Source of the DNA: Lachnospiraceae bacterium | Lineage (GTDB): Bacteria; Bacillota; Clostridia; Lachnospirales; Lachnospiraceae | NCBI GenBank assembly: GCA_910574185.1 | Contig: CAJSZQ010000031.1 | Location: 1-47,688, forward strand | Length of the DNA stretch: 47,688 bases | Direction of reading: 5' to 3' | In this document: positions 24,387 to 33,423 of the stretch, piece by piece | How positions within the stretch are numbered: the stretch's first letter is position 1 | Layout: each line of letters opens with the position of its first letter | Made by a program: the position numbers and the translations under genes | The notes under the pieces: model-generated | Database searches by the model: none | Seen by the model: only the letters and a program-made list of their open reading frames with translations | What the model was told of the DNA's origin: nothing

Positions 24387-26255
24387 TCAAACCCTTTTCT
24401 CTATATCAGACAGTATTTTCTCACCAAAAGGAAGCCCCGCTTCCAGCATCTTCCTATTCTCCTCTGTATAAGGAACCGCAGGAAGACAGACAGATACTAC
24501 CGTCCCCTCATCCGGCTCGCTTTCAACAGAAATACCATATTCTTTTCCAAAAAGAAGCTGAATCCGGTTATTTACGTTCACAAGGCCGACTCCTGAACCA
24601 TGTTTACGAATCCGATTATTATCTGTAAGCAGAAAAGCGACTTCTTCCTCAGACATTCCCAATCCGTTATCCATCACCGAAAGAATCATCTTCCCATTCT
24701 GTTCTCTTCCTGTTATTTTAATCTCGCCTCCGTCATCCTCATCCATACCGCCAACGCCGTAATTAATTGCATTCTCAAGGATAGGCTGTAAGATTAATTT
24801 AACGGTACAGCAAGAATAAACCGCCGGCTCCACATCCATCACGAACGAAAAACTGTTCTTATACCGGACCTTCTGAATATTCATATAGCTCTGTGCATGC
24901 TGCAATTCATCACTTACCGCAATAACAGTACGCCCTTTGGATAAGCTGATTCGGAAAAGCTTCGCCAGTTGGGAAATCATAAATACCGCTTCGTCGTTCC
25001 GTTCTCCTTCAACCATCCATGTAATGGAATCCAGCGCATTGTATAAAAAGTGAGGATTAATCTGGCTTTGCAGAGCATCCAGTTCACTCTTCCTCCGTTC
25101 CGTCTGTTCCAGAACAATTTTATGCATTAGCATATCAATCTGCTCATAAGACCGCTGTATAGAATCGCCAAGATGACGGATTTCCATAGAGCCTCCGATA
25201 TAGATTTCCGGTTTCTTTCCTGCCTCATATTCCAATACCGAATCATTCAGTTTTAAAATCGGACTGGCAATTCTAACAGAAACTACCCTGTTTACCACTC
25301 CCAGCATCATTGCCATCAGCAGAATAAGCAGCACGATAAAATACCGGATATCAAACATACCATGAGTAAACACAGAATTGGGAATTACTCCTACCAATTT
25401 CCATCCTGTATAACTGATGGTATTCACAATCACTTTACGGTGTTCTCCGCCAGAGAACTCATCGTAAACCCCATCCTTATAGGTTGCCGCTTTCTTGCTG
25501 TTTTCGCTGCATATTCCCTTATTAATCTGCATTTGTTTGGTATGATAGATAATCTCTCCGCTTCCGTCACACAGATAATAATACTGTCCGCTTGTCTTTG
25601 CATTGATTTGTTTCATCATCCTTGAAATACTGGAATAGTCCATATCTACAAGAAGAACTCCTGTCTGCGGAACGCCGTTATCCGTCAGCTCCACCACGCG
25701 GCTTAACGATATCACCCAGTAATAGCGAAATGCATCATCAAAGAGATTCTGGATATGAGGCGTAGAAAAATGCATATTCTCCGTCTCAGCCTTGGCCTGC
25801 TTATACCAATCCTGTTTGGTTACATTGGGGTCCTCTTTCTGCAGCACCACCGGCTCTGCTCCCATCAAACTTCCATAATTATTATAGATAGCTATGCTGC
25901 GCAGATTGCTTCTATTTGCCTCATAGACTCGTTTCATTCCCTGCTGGATATCATTATCCTGATCAGAAAAATCATTTTCTTTTATCACATTATAGTAAAC
26001 CGCATCTGATATCTGACGCATACTCACCAGATAATCTTCCATATTCTCTCCGGTTTGCTCCATCAGTTTTTCCGTACTTCCTATCATCTCTTCCCTGGAT
26101 GCCGCCGAAACTCTCAGATACATCATAACTCCCAGAATCATCATAACTGCGACTGATATAGCGGAAAACACCAGCATAATCGTCGACTGCATTCCCCTCG
26201 GCTTAATATTTTTAAAATAATCCAGAAATTTCTGCACCATATATTTATATTTCAC
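24387..26255 (-). CDS. YesM/LytS-type sensor histidine kinase
   Basis: Membrane kinase of about 622 aa. TM1 is near residues 24-47, an extracellular sensing domain follows (about 50-300), TM2 is FIVLLILLMAMMLGVV, then a HAMP-like segment, the His_kinase motif INPHFLYNALDSITWM with the phosphorylated histidine, and an ATPase domain with LILQPILENAINYG and GSGVGLVNVNNR. The start is uncertain: a GTG at 26255 follows GGGGAAAG; ATG starts at 26240 and 26276 are alternatives. The gene overlaps the end of the response regulator gene. Partner of that regulator and of the two binding proteins. Confidence 0.9.
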   Translation of the reverse strand: MKYKYMVQKFLDYFKNIKPRGMQSTIMLVFSAISVAVMMILGVMMYLRVSAASREEMIGSTEKLMEQTGENMEDYLVSMRQISDAVYYNVIKENDFSDQDNDIQQGMKRVYEANRSNLRSIAIYNNYGSLMGAEPVVLQKEDPNVTKQDWYKQAKAETENMHFSTPHIQNLFDDAFRYYWVISLSRVVELTDNGVPQTGVLLVDMDYSSISRMMKQINAKTSGQYYYLCDGSGEIIYHTKQMQINKGICSENSKKAATYKDGVYDEFSGGEHRKVIVNTISYTGWKLVGVIPNSVFTHGMFDIRYFIVLLILLMAMMLGVVNRVVSVRIASPILKLNDSVLEYEAGKKPEIYIGGSMEIRHLGDSIQRSYEQIDMLMHKIVLEQTERRKSELDALQSQINPHFLYNALDSITWMVEGERNDEAVFMISQLAKLFRISLSKGRTVIAVSDELQHAQSYMNIQKVRYKNSFSFVMDVEPAVYSCCTVKLILQPILENAINYGVGGMDEDDGGEIKITGREQNGKMILSVMDNGLGMSEEEVAFLLTDNNRIRKHGSGVGLVNVNNRIQLLFGKEYGISVESEPDEGTVVSVCLPAVPYTEENRKMLEAGLPFGEKILSDIEKRV

Positions 26256-27867
26256 TGCCGCTTTCCCCTTTTGCATGTTCCGTTCTGTATCTGGACGGAG
26301 ATACGCCAAATCGTCTTTTGAATACATAACTGAAGTAATTCGGGTCCGTATATCCTACCTGCCTTGCTATTATATAGCTCTTATCATTGGTTTCAATTAA
26401 TAAGCGGGACGCCTGATCCATACGGTAATCCGTCAAATATCCAATAAACGAATTTCCTGTCTTCTTTTTAAAAACAGTAGAAAAGTAAGAATTGGATACC
26501 CCTAAAACCTGACACACTCCATCTAAGGAAAGCGTTTCGTCGGCATAATTGTTATAAACATATTCCTTTGCCTTTGAGACAAAAGATTTTGTGGACTGAT
26601 TTCTGGCGTCAAGCAATTCTTCATGAAAAGAGAGGCTCGTATCCATAAGCCAGGCTTGAAGCGCGGTCGCATCCATATCCAGAAGACTGGCATACAGTAC
26701 CTTCATATTCTCCGGAAACGCTTCTGCTGCAAGCTCCTGATTTACCGCAAACCGGTACAGGGCGCTGATAAGCTCCATGATATCAACATGATATTGCTTC
26801 AGGGTTCTCTCGTGAAAAGCTGCCTGGTGGAGATACCCTGCTACCGCCCCCTTAATATCCTCCACAGAACCAAGCCGAATCATCTTAAACAGATAAGATA
26901 ATCTGGCGTCGTCCGCCGAACTGGGTTTACTTACCTCCTGGGGAATCGTTTCTTTCAAATTAATCGCCCTGGATGCGCCATAAATCACCCGGTATGATAC
27001 GGCCGTTCTCGCACTGTTGTATGACTGAGATAATCCTGCGACATTCTCACACACCTGTCCGATTCCTATCGTAACCACCGCTCCGATAATATGGCGGGCA
27101 TACTTACAGAATCTATCGCAGTCATCCGTTAATTCTGTTATCCCACTCTCACATCCCAACTGCGCAATCAGAACTGTATTCTCAAGATAGGGAAATGCTT
27201 TCGCCTGCCATTTTTCCCCCAAATGTTCCTCTGCCTGCTTCTGAACAGAAGTAACTAAAAGCAGAGGACTCATTCCCTCCGGCGTCTGACAGACCGAGGT
27301 ATGCACCACAACGCAGCAGTAATAAGGGCCCTGAAAAGACAACTGATAATCCGTTAGATATCTTGACATCTCCTCTTCATGGATTCTTCCTTCCATCAGC
27401 ATAGAATAAAAATTCGCCTGAAGAAGCGGCAGAGATTCCAAATAATATTTTTGCAATGTCTCTACGTTCCTTTTTTCGCTAATTTCTAAATCCAACTTAC
27501 TCTTTAACTGCATAAATACATTGGTCAATTCCAGGGAATTGATTGGCTTTAGGATATATTCCTCCACCTCCAGATGAACGGCCTCCTTTGCATATTCAAA
27601 TTCGTCAAACCCTGTAAAAATAAGTATCTTCGTTGTAGGAAACTGTGTCTTTATACGATTGGATAACTGCATGCCGTTCATATACGGCATCTTGATATCC
27701 GTCATGACAACATCCGGCTGGTACTCTTCTACCATTTCAATCGCCTTCACTCCATTACAGGCATACCCCACCACTGTAAATCCCAGCTCCTCCCAGTCCA
27801 GCTTTTTCATTATGACCTGTATTACTTCTTCTTCATCGTCCACCAAAAGCACCGTATACTTATCCAT
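26245..27867 (-). CDS. YesN-type response regulator with AraC DNA-binding domain
   Basis: Regulator of 540 aa. The receiver domain is at 1-125 with DDEEEV, phosphoacceptor D57 (VVMTDIKMP) and ILKPI. A long middle region follows. The C-terminal 100 residues are an AraC-type double helix-turn-helix (LSLDGVCQVLGVSNSYFSTVFKK and ARQVGYTDPNYFSYVFKRRFGVSPSRYR regions). ATG at 27867 follows GGGG and lies 52 bp after the mgl terminator. It is first of a four-gene run: regulator, kinase, anchored binding protein, MglB-like protein. Likely target: the adjacent mgl operon. Confidence 0.92.
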   Translation of the reverse strand: MDKYTVLLVDDEEEVIQVIMKKLDWEELGFTVVGYACNGVKAIEMVEEYQPDVVMTDIKMPYMNGMQLSNRIKTQFPTTKILIFTGFDEFEYAKEAVHLEVEEYILKPINSLELTNVFMQLKSKLDLEISEKRNVETLQKYYLESLPLLQANFYSMLMEGRIHEEEMSRYLTDYQLSFQGPYYCCVVVHTSVCQTPEGMSPLLLVTSVQKQAEEHLGEKWQAKAFPYLENTVLIAQLGCESGITELTDDCDRFCKYARHIIGAVVTIGIGQVCENVAGLSQSYNSARTAVSYRVIYGASRAINLKETIPQEVSKPSSADDARLSYLFKMIRLGSVEDIKGAVAGYLHQAAFHERTLKQYHVDIMELISALYRFAVNQELAAEAFPENMKVLYASLLDMDATALQAWLMDTSLSFHEELLDARNQSTKSFVSKAKEYVYNNYADETLSLDGVCQVLGVSNSYFSTVFKKKTGNSFIGYLTDYRMDQASRLLIETNDKSYIIARQVGYTDPNYFSYVFKRRFGVSPSRYRTEHAKGESGSEI

Positions 27868-27919
27868 ATTATTTACCCCGTAAATCTGCATTTCTATTCT
27901 ATTATTATACCAAAGAGTC

Positions 27920-27953
27920 AAAAAAAGAGCCAGAACAATGTCTGACTCTTTTA
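27920..27953 (-). terminator. Terminator of the mgl operon
   Basis: On the minus strand AAAGAGTCAGA and TCTGGCTCTTT pair (11 bp with one G-U), followed by seven T. It lies 10 bp after the mglC stop codon and before the response regulator gene. Confidence 0.85.
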
Positions 27954-27962
27954 TCGCTTTTC

Positions 27963-29618
27963 CTATTTTTTCTGAACATATTTCAAACAGTCAAGGGTTA
28001 CTGCCACAAGAATAATAATTCCTGAAAATACAAACTGCAAGTTCGTGTCGATACCCAGGATTGTAAGAGAATAGGTTAACGCGGTAAAAATAAATACGCC
28101 AACCACCACGCCGGAAATTTTACCGATACCACCGGTGAAAGACACGCCGCCTACTACGCAGGCCGCAATCGCATCCATCTCCCAACCCTGTCCATAAGCC
28201 GCGGAACCGGAACCAACCATTCTTGCACATTCCAGCCAGGAACCAAATCCATACAGAATACCTGCCAGAATAAACGCGCCCACCGTTACGGCAAATACAG
28301 AAATACCAGAAACGGCCGCTGCCTCCGGATTACCGCCTACCGCGTACAGATTCTTTCCGAACGTGGTCTTATTCCAGATAAACCACACGATTGCAATGGC
28401 TGCCACTGCCCAAAGGATAATCGTCGGGAACCCATTTACCTTCGGAATAATCATACTTGGAATCACTGGCTCAATAGCGCCGAACGACACACCCTTCGTC
28501 GCATAGGTAACAAGTCCGAAGATTACCAGCATGTTCGCCATGGTAGAGATAAACGGATGCATCTTAAACTTTGCGGTAAAGAATCCTGCAATCGTTGTAA
28601 AAAACGTACACAGAACAATACATACAATCAGTGACAGCACAACTCTTCCCATAAGAGGCATGCCCGTAAAATCAAAAATGTGTCCGAAAACTCCTCCCGT
28701 ATTGATTCCCTGGTGCATGATAATCGTCGCGGTAGTCATACCCATACCAACCATACGTCCAATGGAAAGGTCCGTACCGGTCAGAAGAATCAGTCCCGCA
28801 ACGCCAAGCGCAAGGAACATACGCGGAGACGCCTGCTGCAGAATATTTAATACATTATTATAGGTAAGCAGCGGTGAATTTTTTACAATCGGCGTGATAA
28901 TACACAGCGCAATAAAAATTAATATAATTGCAATATACAAACCGTTCTGCAAAAGGAATGCCCTTTTGTTAAATGTATATTTATAATTCTCCCATTTCTG
29001 GGCTCTTGTCTCAGCAAAGGTGAACTTTGACATACGCAGCAAATCAATCAAATGATACTTGTACGTATAAGCTGCGTGTTTCCGGTCTTTCACCTGTTGA
29101 AGATCTTTCTCCAATTCCATTTTTGCATCAAACTGCCGATTTTTAAAGACATACTTCTCTTCTTTTATCTCTTGCTGGTCAGAAAGCTTAGAGAGAGCTG
29201 CCTGATGCTCCTTCTCCAGTTCGGCAAGCTTCTTCTGGTATTTTTCCTTCGCAGCCGCCTTCTCCAGTTCACAGCTTGCCTGCACCGGCTGATAATACTC
29301 CTGGTCAAAATGCGCTTTTATGTAACTTTCTGCTTCTGCAATCAGCTTAGAAACTTCACTTTTATTCTTTGCCTCAACCGCCTGTGCTTTTTCCAGTTCG
29401 GTTGTCGCTTTTGCGATTCGTGACTCTCTGTCCTCTTTTGTAAGGGCTTTGTCTCTTTTTACTCCGTCAATTCTGTTCTGAAGAGAGATAACCTTATCTG
29501 TTCCGTCTAACCTGAGAGCGTCAATTTTCGCCTGAATTTTGCCCACATAATCCTCAATCGGCTGACGCAGCTGCTTCTCCTGCTCCGCCGTAAGAATTTT
29601 ACTGTTTTCATTCGCCAT
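27963..29618 (-). CDS. mglC: Galactose/methyl-galactoside ABC transporter permease with long N-terminal extension
   Basis: Membrane permease of 551 aa. The C-terminal 330 residues match MglC: TM1 at about 226-246, GVAGLILLTGTDLSIGRMVGMG, AVGGNPEAAAVSGI, GSAAYGQGWEMDAIAACVVGG. E. coli MglC is about 336 aa, so roughly 220 extra residues precede TM1. They are strongly charged, K/E/A/Q-rich, without membrane segments, and look mainly helical with coiled-coil character (for instance residues 115-180). The extension must be cytoplasmic if the permease keeps its usual topology. The gene is third in mglB-mglA-mglC. The start has GGGAGATGTAGG upstream. Confidence 0.92.
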   Translation of the reverse strand: MANENSKILTAEQEKQLRQPIEDYVGKIQAKIDALRLDGTDKVISLQNRIDGVKRDKALTKEDRESRIAKATTELEKAQAVEAKNKSEVSKLIAEAESYIKAHFDQEYYQPVQASCELEKAAAKEKYQKKLAELEKEHQAALSKLSDQQEIKEEKYVFKNRQFDAKMELEKDLQQVKDRKHAAYTYKYHLIDLLRMSKFTFAETRAQKWENYKYTFNKRAFLLQNGLYIAIILIFIALCIITPIVKNSPLLTYNNVLNILQQASPRMFLALGVAGLILLTGTDLSIGRMVGMGMTTATIIMHQGINTGGVFGHIFDFTGMPLMGRVVLSLIVCIVLCTFFTTIAGFFTAKFKMHPFISTMANMLVIFGLVTYATKGVSFGAIEPVIPSMIIPKVNGFPTIILWAVAAIAIVWFIWNKTTFGKNLYAVGGNPEAAAVSGISVFAVTVGAFILAGILYGFGSWLECARMVGSGSAAYGQGWEMDAIAACVVGGVSFTGGIGKISGVVVGVFIFTALTYSLTILGIDTNLQFVFSGIIILVAVTLDCLKYVQKK

Positions 29619-29635
29619 ATCCTACATCTCCCTCA

Positions 29636-31144
29636 TCATAGATATTTTGCACTAAGCCTTAACAGCTCTTCCTGATTCGTCTCACTCGTATTTACAATCC
29701 CGGAAAGACGCCCGTTTGACATTACGCCGATACGGTTTGTAATTCCTAAAATCTCCGGCATTTCAGAAGAAACAACAATGATTGTCTTTCCCCTCTTTGC
29801 CATACTGATAATCAATTCGTAAATTTCGTATTTCGCGCCTACGTCGATACCTCTTGTAGGCTCGTCCATCATAAATACCTGCGGCTCCCGCTCCAGCCAT
29901 TTACCGAAAATAACCTTCTGCTGATTTCCGCCGGAAAGGCTCGAAATCATATCGTCCGGTCCCATACACTTCGTATGCATAACCCGGATTTCATCTGCCG
30001 TTGCCTTAATCATCTTTGCATCAGAAAGTGCAACGCCGGACTTATACTGCTCCAAATTCGCAATGGTGGTATTAAAAGTGAGGTCGCCCTTTAAAAACAA
30101 TCCGTTAGCCTTCCTCTCTTCTGTAATCATAGCAAATCCATGATCCATCGCTTCTCTGGCGCTGTTAAACGTCATTCTCCGGCCATTAAAATACATATGC
30201 CCCGCCGCTCTGGTCCGAACGCCAAAAATCGTTTCCAAAAGCTCTGTACGTCCCGCGCCAACCAGACCATATAATCCAAAAATTTCTCCTTCCTTTACGT
30301 CGAAAGAAATGTCCTGCAAATGAGGCTCGTATTTTGTCGACAAATGCTGAACGGATAAAATCGTATCTCCCGGAGTATTATCAACCGGCGGAAAACGATT
30401 CTCCAGAGAACGTCCAACCATAGCCGCAATCAATTCATTCATATCCGTATCTTTGGAATCCTTTGTCATAACAAGATTGCCATCCCGCAGAACGGATATT
30501 TCATCACATATCTCAAAGATTTCGTCCATTTTATGGGAAATATAAATCAAGGCGATTCCCTGTTCCTTTAACATTCTCATCATCTCAAACAGCTTATCTA
30601 CTTCCTGTACGGTAAGAGAAGACGTAGGCTCATCCAAAACGATTACTTCGGAATTATAGGAAATCGCCTTGGCAATCTCGCACATCTGTCTCTGGGATAC
30701 GGACATATTCCGCATAGGCTGTGTTAGATTCACAGTCATTCCAAGCTTCCGAAACAGCTCCGAAGCTTCTTTTTTCATTCTTCCCTCATCAATAATACCA
30801 ATAGAATTGCGTGGATAACGTCCAAGGAACAAATTATCAATTACATTTCTATCCAGACACTGATTCAACTCCTGATGAACCATCGCAATACCATTCTCAA
30901 GAGCATCCTTCGGTCCGGAGAAACTGACTTCCCTGCCGCCAAGGAAGATACTTCCTTCATCTTTCTGATACGTACCGAAAAGGCACTTCATCATTGTGGA
31001 TTTTCCAGCGCCGTTTTCACCCATAAGCCCCATAACCGTTCCGCGTTTGATATCCAGATTAATGTGATCCAGTACCCGGTTCCGTCCAAAAGACTTACTC
31101 ATGCCGCGTATCGATAAGACGATATTATCTTTCTTATCTGCCAT
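29636..31144 (-). CDS. mglA: Galactose/methyl-galactoside ABC transporter ATP-binding protein
   Basis: Tandem ABC ATPase of 502 aa. First cassette: Walker A GENGAGKST (42-50), signature SVSQRQM, Walker B VIVLDEPTSSL. Second cassette: GLVGAGRTE, SLSGGNQQKVIFGKWL and VFMMDEPTRGIDVGAK. This is the sugar-type (carbohydrate uptake 2) layout. The start at 31144 is chosen by the AGGAG site 8 bp upstream. It sits between mglB and mglC, with a hairpin in the 115-bp gap before it. Confidence 0.95.
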   Translation of the reverse strand: MADKKDNIVLSIRGMSKSFGRNRVLDHINLDIKRGTVMGLMGENGAGKSTMMKCLFGTYQKDEGSIFLGGREVSFSGPKDALENGIAMVHQELNQCLDRNVIDNLFLGRYPRNSIGIIDEGRMKKEASELFRKLGMTVNLTQPMRNMSVSQRQMCEIAKAISYNSEVIVLDEPTSSLTVQEVDKLFEMMRMLKEQGIALIYISHKMDEIFEICDEISVLRDGNLVMTKDSKDTDMNELIAAMVGRSLENRFPPVDNTPGDTILSVQHLSTKYEPHLQDISFDVKEGEIFGLYGLVGAGRTELLETIFGVRTRAAGHMYFNGRRMTFNSAREAMDHGFAMITEERKANGLFLKGDLTFNTTIANLEQYKSGVALSDAKMIKATADEIRVMHTKCMGPDDMISSLSGGNQQKVIFGKWLEREPQVFMMDEPTRGIDVGAKYEIYELIISMAKRGKTIIVVSSEMPEILGITNRIGVMSNGRLSGIVNTSETNQEELLRLSAKYL

Positions 31145-31191
31145 TGTTTTTACTCCTGTATTTGTAGATTTATATAACAACGATGTCTCTG

Positions 31192-31230
31192 CTTTTAAAA
31201 ATTATCAGGGAGAATTTCTTCTCCCTGATA
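31192..31230 (-). terminator. Intercistronic hairpin between mglB and mglA
   Basis: TATCAGGGAGAA and TTCTCCCTGATA form a perfect 12-bp stem with a 4-nt loop, followed on the minus strand by TAATTTTTAAAA. Such a hairpin after the binding-protein gene usually acts as a partial terminator or mRNA stabiliser, so that binding protein is made in excess over the membrane parts. Confidence 0.75.
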
Positions 31231-31259
31231 CTTCATTCTCTTAAAAGATATATATAAGA

Positions 31260-32561
31260 CTACTGGCTAAGCAGTGAGGTATAGGAAGCTGCATTATCCG
31301 TCTTAACCATGTTGATAGCAAATGCATCATACTCTCCCGGATTTCCGAGACGGTTTGTGATATTGGACTCTGTCTGTCCGTCACCGCCGATATACTCAAC
31401 TTCAAGATTCAGTATGTCATCATAATTCTGCAGAAGCGGCTGATAAGTTGAGCTCAGGAAGTTATCGGATGCGTTGTAAATGTTCAGCCATACCTTCTTA
31501 GAAGCATGTGCGCTCTCATCAAGCTGCGCGGATACCGACTCATAAATCTTGGTAGAATCTGTGAAATCCTGATAATTATCTGCTGTTACCGCTACGTTCA
31601 ACGCATAGTATGAACGCTCGTCTGCATTGTATACATATACATCGTCACTCAGAACATTGCCTGCATCGTCTTCTGTTCCGATACCAGTATCAACATCAAC
31701 GCCGTCCAAAGCATTGCGCAGAACACGTAGTGTTAAGTAAGCCTGAACGTCTGCATGCTGACTGATAGTTCCGCCATACCCTTCTGCGATAGCCGCTACT
31801 GCATCAGCATTAGCATCGTAACCAAATGTCGGAACCTCCTGCTCTTTGGACCATGAATTGAACATTGACATGCCCATTCCATCATTGTTAGAAGCTACGA
31901 TATCAATCTCATCGCCAAAAGATGAAGACCATGTTCCAATTGCATTTCCTGCTGTTGCAGCATCCCATGTCGCGCCTGCGGAGTTCTTCATTTCCTGAGA
32001 AGCAAGCTCGCGTACTACATATTTCTTTCCGCCGACTTCAATCTCTCCGTCCTGTACTGCCGCGGAAGAACCGTCTGCGTTTGTTCCAACCGGCTCGCTG
32101 TTGATTTCTCCGTCTTTCTCAACGCCTGTACCAAGCGCTTTTCTAACGCCTCTTGTACGTGCGATGGAATCATTGTGTCCGATATCGCCGATAGCAAGAA
32201 CGTAACCGATTACGCCGTCGCCGTTTCGGTCAAGACCGTCAATATTTGCCTCAATGTATTCTTTAATCATGGTTCCCTGGAGTTCTGCACCCTGATTCGC
32301 ATCAAATCCAACATAATATGTATTGTCATTGAAGCTTAACGCCGCCATATCAAGTTCTCCTGTAGAGCTGTTAGACGGCTGACGGTTGAACCATACCAGC
32401 GGCTTGTCCTTGTTCGCTACATCCGAAGAAGCGCCGCTGGATTCTCCCGCATCACTTGATCCTGCATCATCCGATGTAGAACCTCCGCCTCCACAGGCAG
32501 CAAGTGAAAGACCCAGCATTGCTGTCATTGTCAAGGAAACAATTTTTTTGCTCATTTTCAT
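31260..32561 (-). CDS. mglB: MglB-like sugar-binding lipoprotein, apparently circularly permuted
   Basis: Lipoprotein of 433 aa with LSLAAC lipobox (C23) and a Ser/Gly/Asp-rich linker to about residue 50. The next part begins at strand four of the MglB fold: KPLVWFNRQP (53-62), TYYVGFDANQGAELQG, a calcium-loop-like LDRNGDGVIGY (110-120), GHNDSIARTRGV, ASNNDGMGM and PTFGYDANADAV. The strands that normally come first are at the C-terminus: KKVWLNIYNASDNFLSS (355-371) and YDAFAINMV (411-419), ending at residue 433. Extra segments lie around 144-210 and 285-350. The frame is single and uninterrupted. It is the first gene of mglBAC. Confidence 0.9.
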   Translation of the reverse strand: MKMSKKIVSLTMTAMLGLSLAACGGGGSTSDDAGSSDAGESSGASSDVANKDKPLVWFNRQPSNSSTGELDMAALSFNDNTYYVGFDANQGAELQGTMIKEYIEANIDGLDRNGDGVIGYVLAIGDIGHNDSIARTRGVRKALGTGVEKDGEINSEPVGTNADGSSAAVQDGEIEVGGKKYVVRELASQEMKNSAGATWDAATAGNAIGTWSSSFGDEIDIVASNNDGMGMSMFNSWSKEQEVPTFGYDANADAVAAIAEGYGGTISQHADVQAYLTLRVLRNALDGVDVDTGIGTEDDAGNVLSDDVYVYNADERSYYALNVAVTADNYQDFTDSTKIYESVSAQLDESAHASKKVWLNIYNASDNFLSSTYQPLLQNYDDILNLEVEYIGGDGQTESNITNRLGNPGEYDAFAINMVKTDNAASYTSLLSQ

Positions 32562-32599
32562 AATAACATTTCTCCCTTCTATTTACGCGCTTTTTTCGC

Positions 32600-32622
32600 G
32601 TTTCATTGATGAAAACAGTATA
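32600..32622 (-). promoter_or_regulatory. Possible mglB -10 and adjacent palindrome
   Basis: On the minus strand TATACT (32617-32622) is a good -10 but has only a weak -35. Just downstream lies the imperfect palindrome GTTTTCATCAATGAAAC (32600-32616), which would cover the transcription start. It could be an operator; it does not match the usual CcpA site. The rest of the 300-bp gap holds a repeat element at 32763-32838. Confidence 0.4.
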
Positions 32623-32762
32623 TCGGACTTAAGAAAAATAAAACATAGAATATTTTTCACTTTTCATTGAAATTTATTAGACAATATTTTATAAATATCA
32701 GAAAAAAAAGAATACGATTCAGCACATTCTCGCGCCTGGCGCGGTCGCTCGCGACATACTTT

Positions 32763-32838
32763 TTCTTCGCGCCGGCGCGCATCCCCCGAAGGGTTTTAAT
32801 TATATTAGGGAAGGGATTTTCCTAATATAATTAAAAAT
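32763..32838. repeat. Structured intergenic repeat, copy 1
   Basis: The segment reads TTCTTCGCGC, a CGGCGCGC part, ATCC, CCCGAAGGG and then a long hairpin with arms AATTATATTAGG and CCTAATATAATT. A second copy at 41264-41341 keeps the same order and the AGGGAA/TTTCCT apex, but its hairpin arms have a different sequence that still pairs. Both copies directly follow a minus-strand terminator. Confidence 0.6.
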
Positions 32839-32864
32839 AAATTCTGCCTGTGCAGACAGAATTT
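32831..32864 (-). terminator. Terminator of the MarR gene
   Basis: AAATTCTG and CAGAATTT pair around TCTGCACAGG-like loop sequence, followed on the minus strand by ATTTTTAATT. The stem starts at the stop codon of the MarR gene. Confidence 0.65.
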
Positions 32865-33369
32865 ACTCGATTTTAATATATGTGATTTCTTTTTCGCTTA
32901 ATTTCTTTAGCTGCGTCTCATTTGCCGAAATGTCAAGGATTTTTGTAAACAGACTGATATACTGTTCCGGAATCCCATCGAGGATTTCAAAAATCTGGTT
33001 ATAGGCCCGTCTGCAGGCAAATTCTACATATTGATTATAAGCATCCTTCCCTAACGAAGACACCCGGATAATCACGTCCTTTTTATTCGTACTGGCATGA
33101 TATTTTTCCAGAAGCCCCTTATCGGTCATTTTCTTCACATTTTTTGAAAATGCACTGGGCGTAATCCCCAATCTGGAAGCAATTTCTACCATATTCTGAT
33201 TCTTTTCTTCATTTTCCAGAATATACTCCAATACTTGAAGCCGAGCCGCAGAAAATGGAATATCCGTTCCGTAATTTCCTTCTGTTTTATATGCCTGCGC
33301 GTAGGAATTTCCATACTTAATCAGCTTCTCAACAAAATCCCTGTATTTTCCCATCCATGTAAGCTGCAT
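32863..33369 (-). CDS. MarR family transcriptional regulator
   Basis: DNA-binding protein of 168 aa with a winged helix at about residues 40-110 (FSAARLQVLEYIL, MVEIASRLGITPSAFSKNVKKM and GLLEKYHASTNKKDVIIRVS regions). GAGGCGG precedes the ATG at 33369; an ATG five codons later is possible. It lies upstream of the mgl operon in the same direction but is separated by a terminator and about 300 bp, so a role in mgl control is only possible. Confidence 0.88.
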   Translation of the reverse strand: MQLTWMGKYRDFVEKLIKYGNSYAQAYKTEGNYGTDIPFSAARLQVLEYILENEEKNQNMVEIASRLGITPSAFSKNVKKMTDKGLLEKYHASTNKKDVIIRVSSLGKDAYNQYVEFACRRAYNQIFEILDGIPEQYISLFTKILDISANETQLKKLSEKEITYIKIE

Positions 33370-33423
33370 AAGCGCACCGCCTCTCTCTTAATATGAAAAT
33401 ACGCGTTTACCGCTTTTAACATT

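Noticed and set aside
31260..32561. The MglB rearrangement as a frameshift or assembly artefact
   Set aside because: The frame is single, begins with a proper lipobox and ends on a folded-domain boundary, and the two parts together account for one whole binding fold without duplication.
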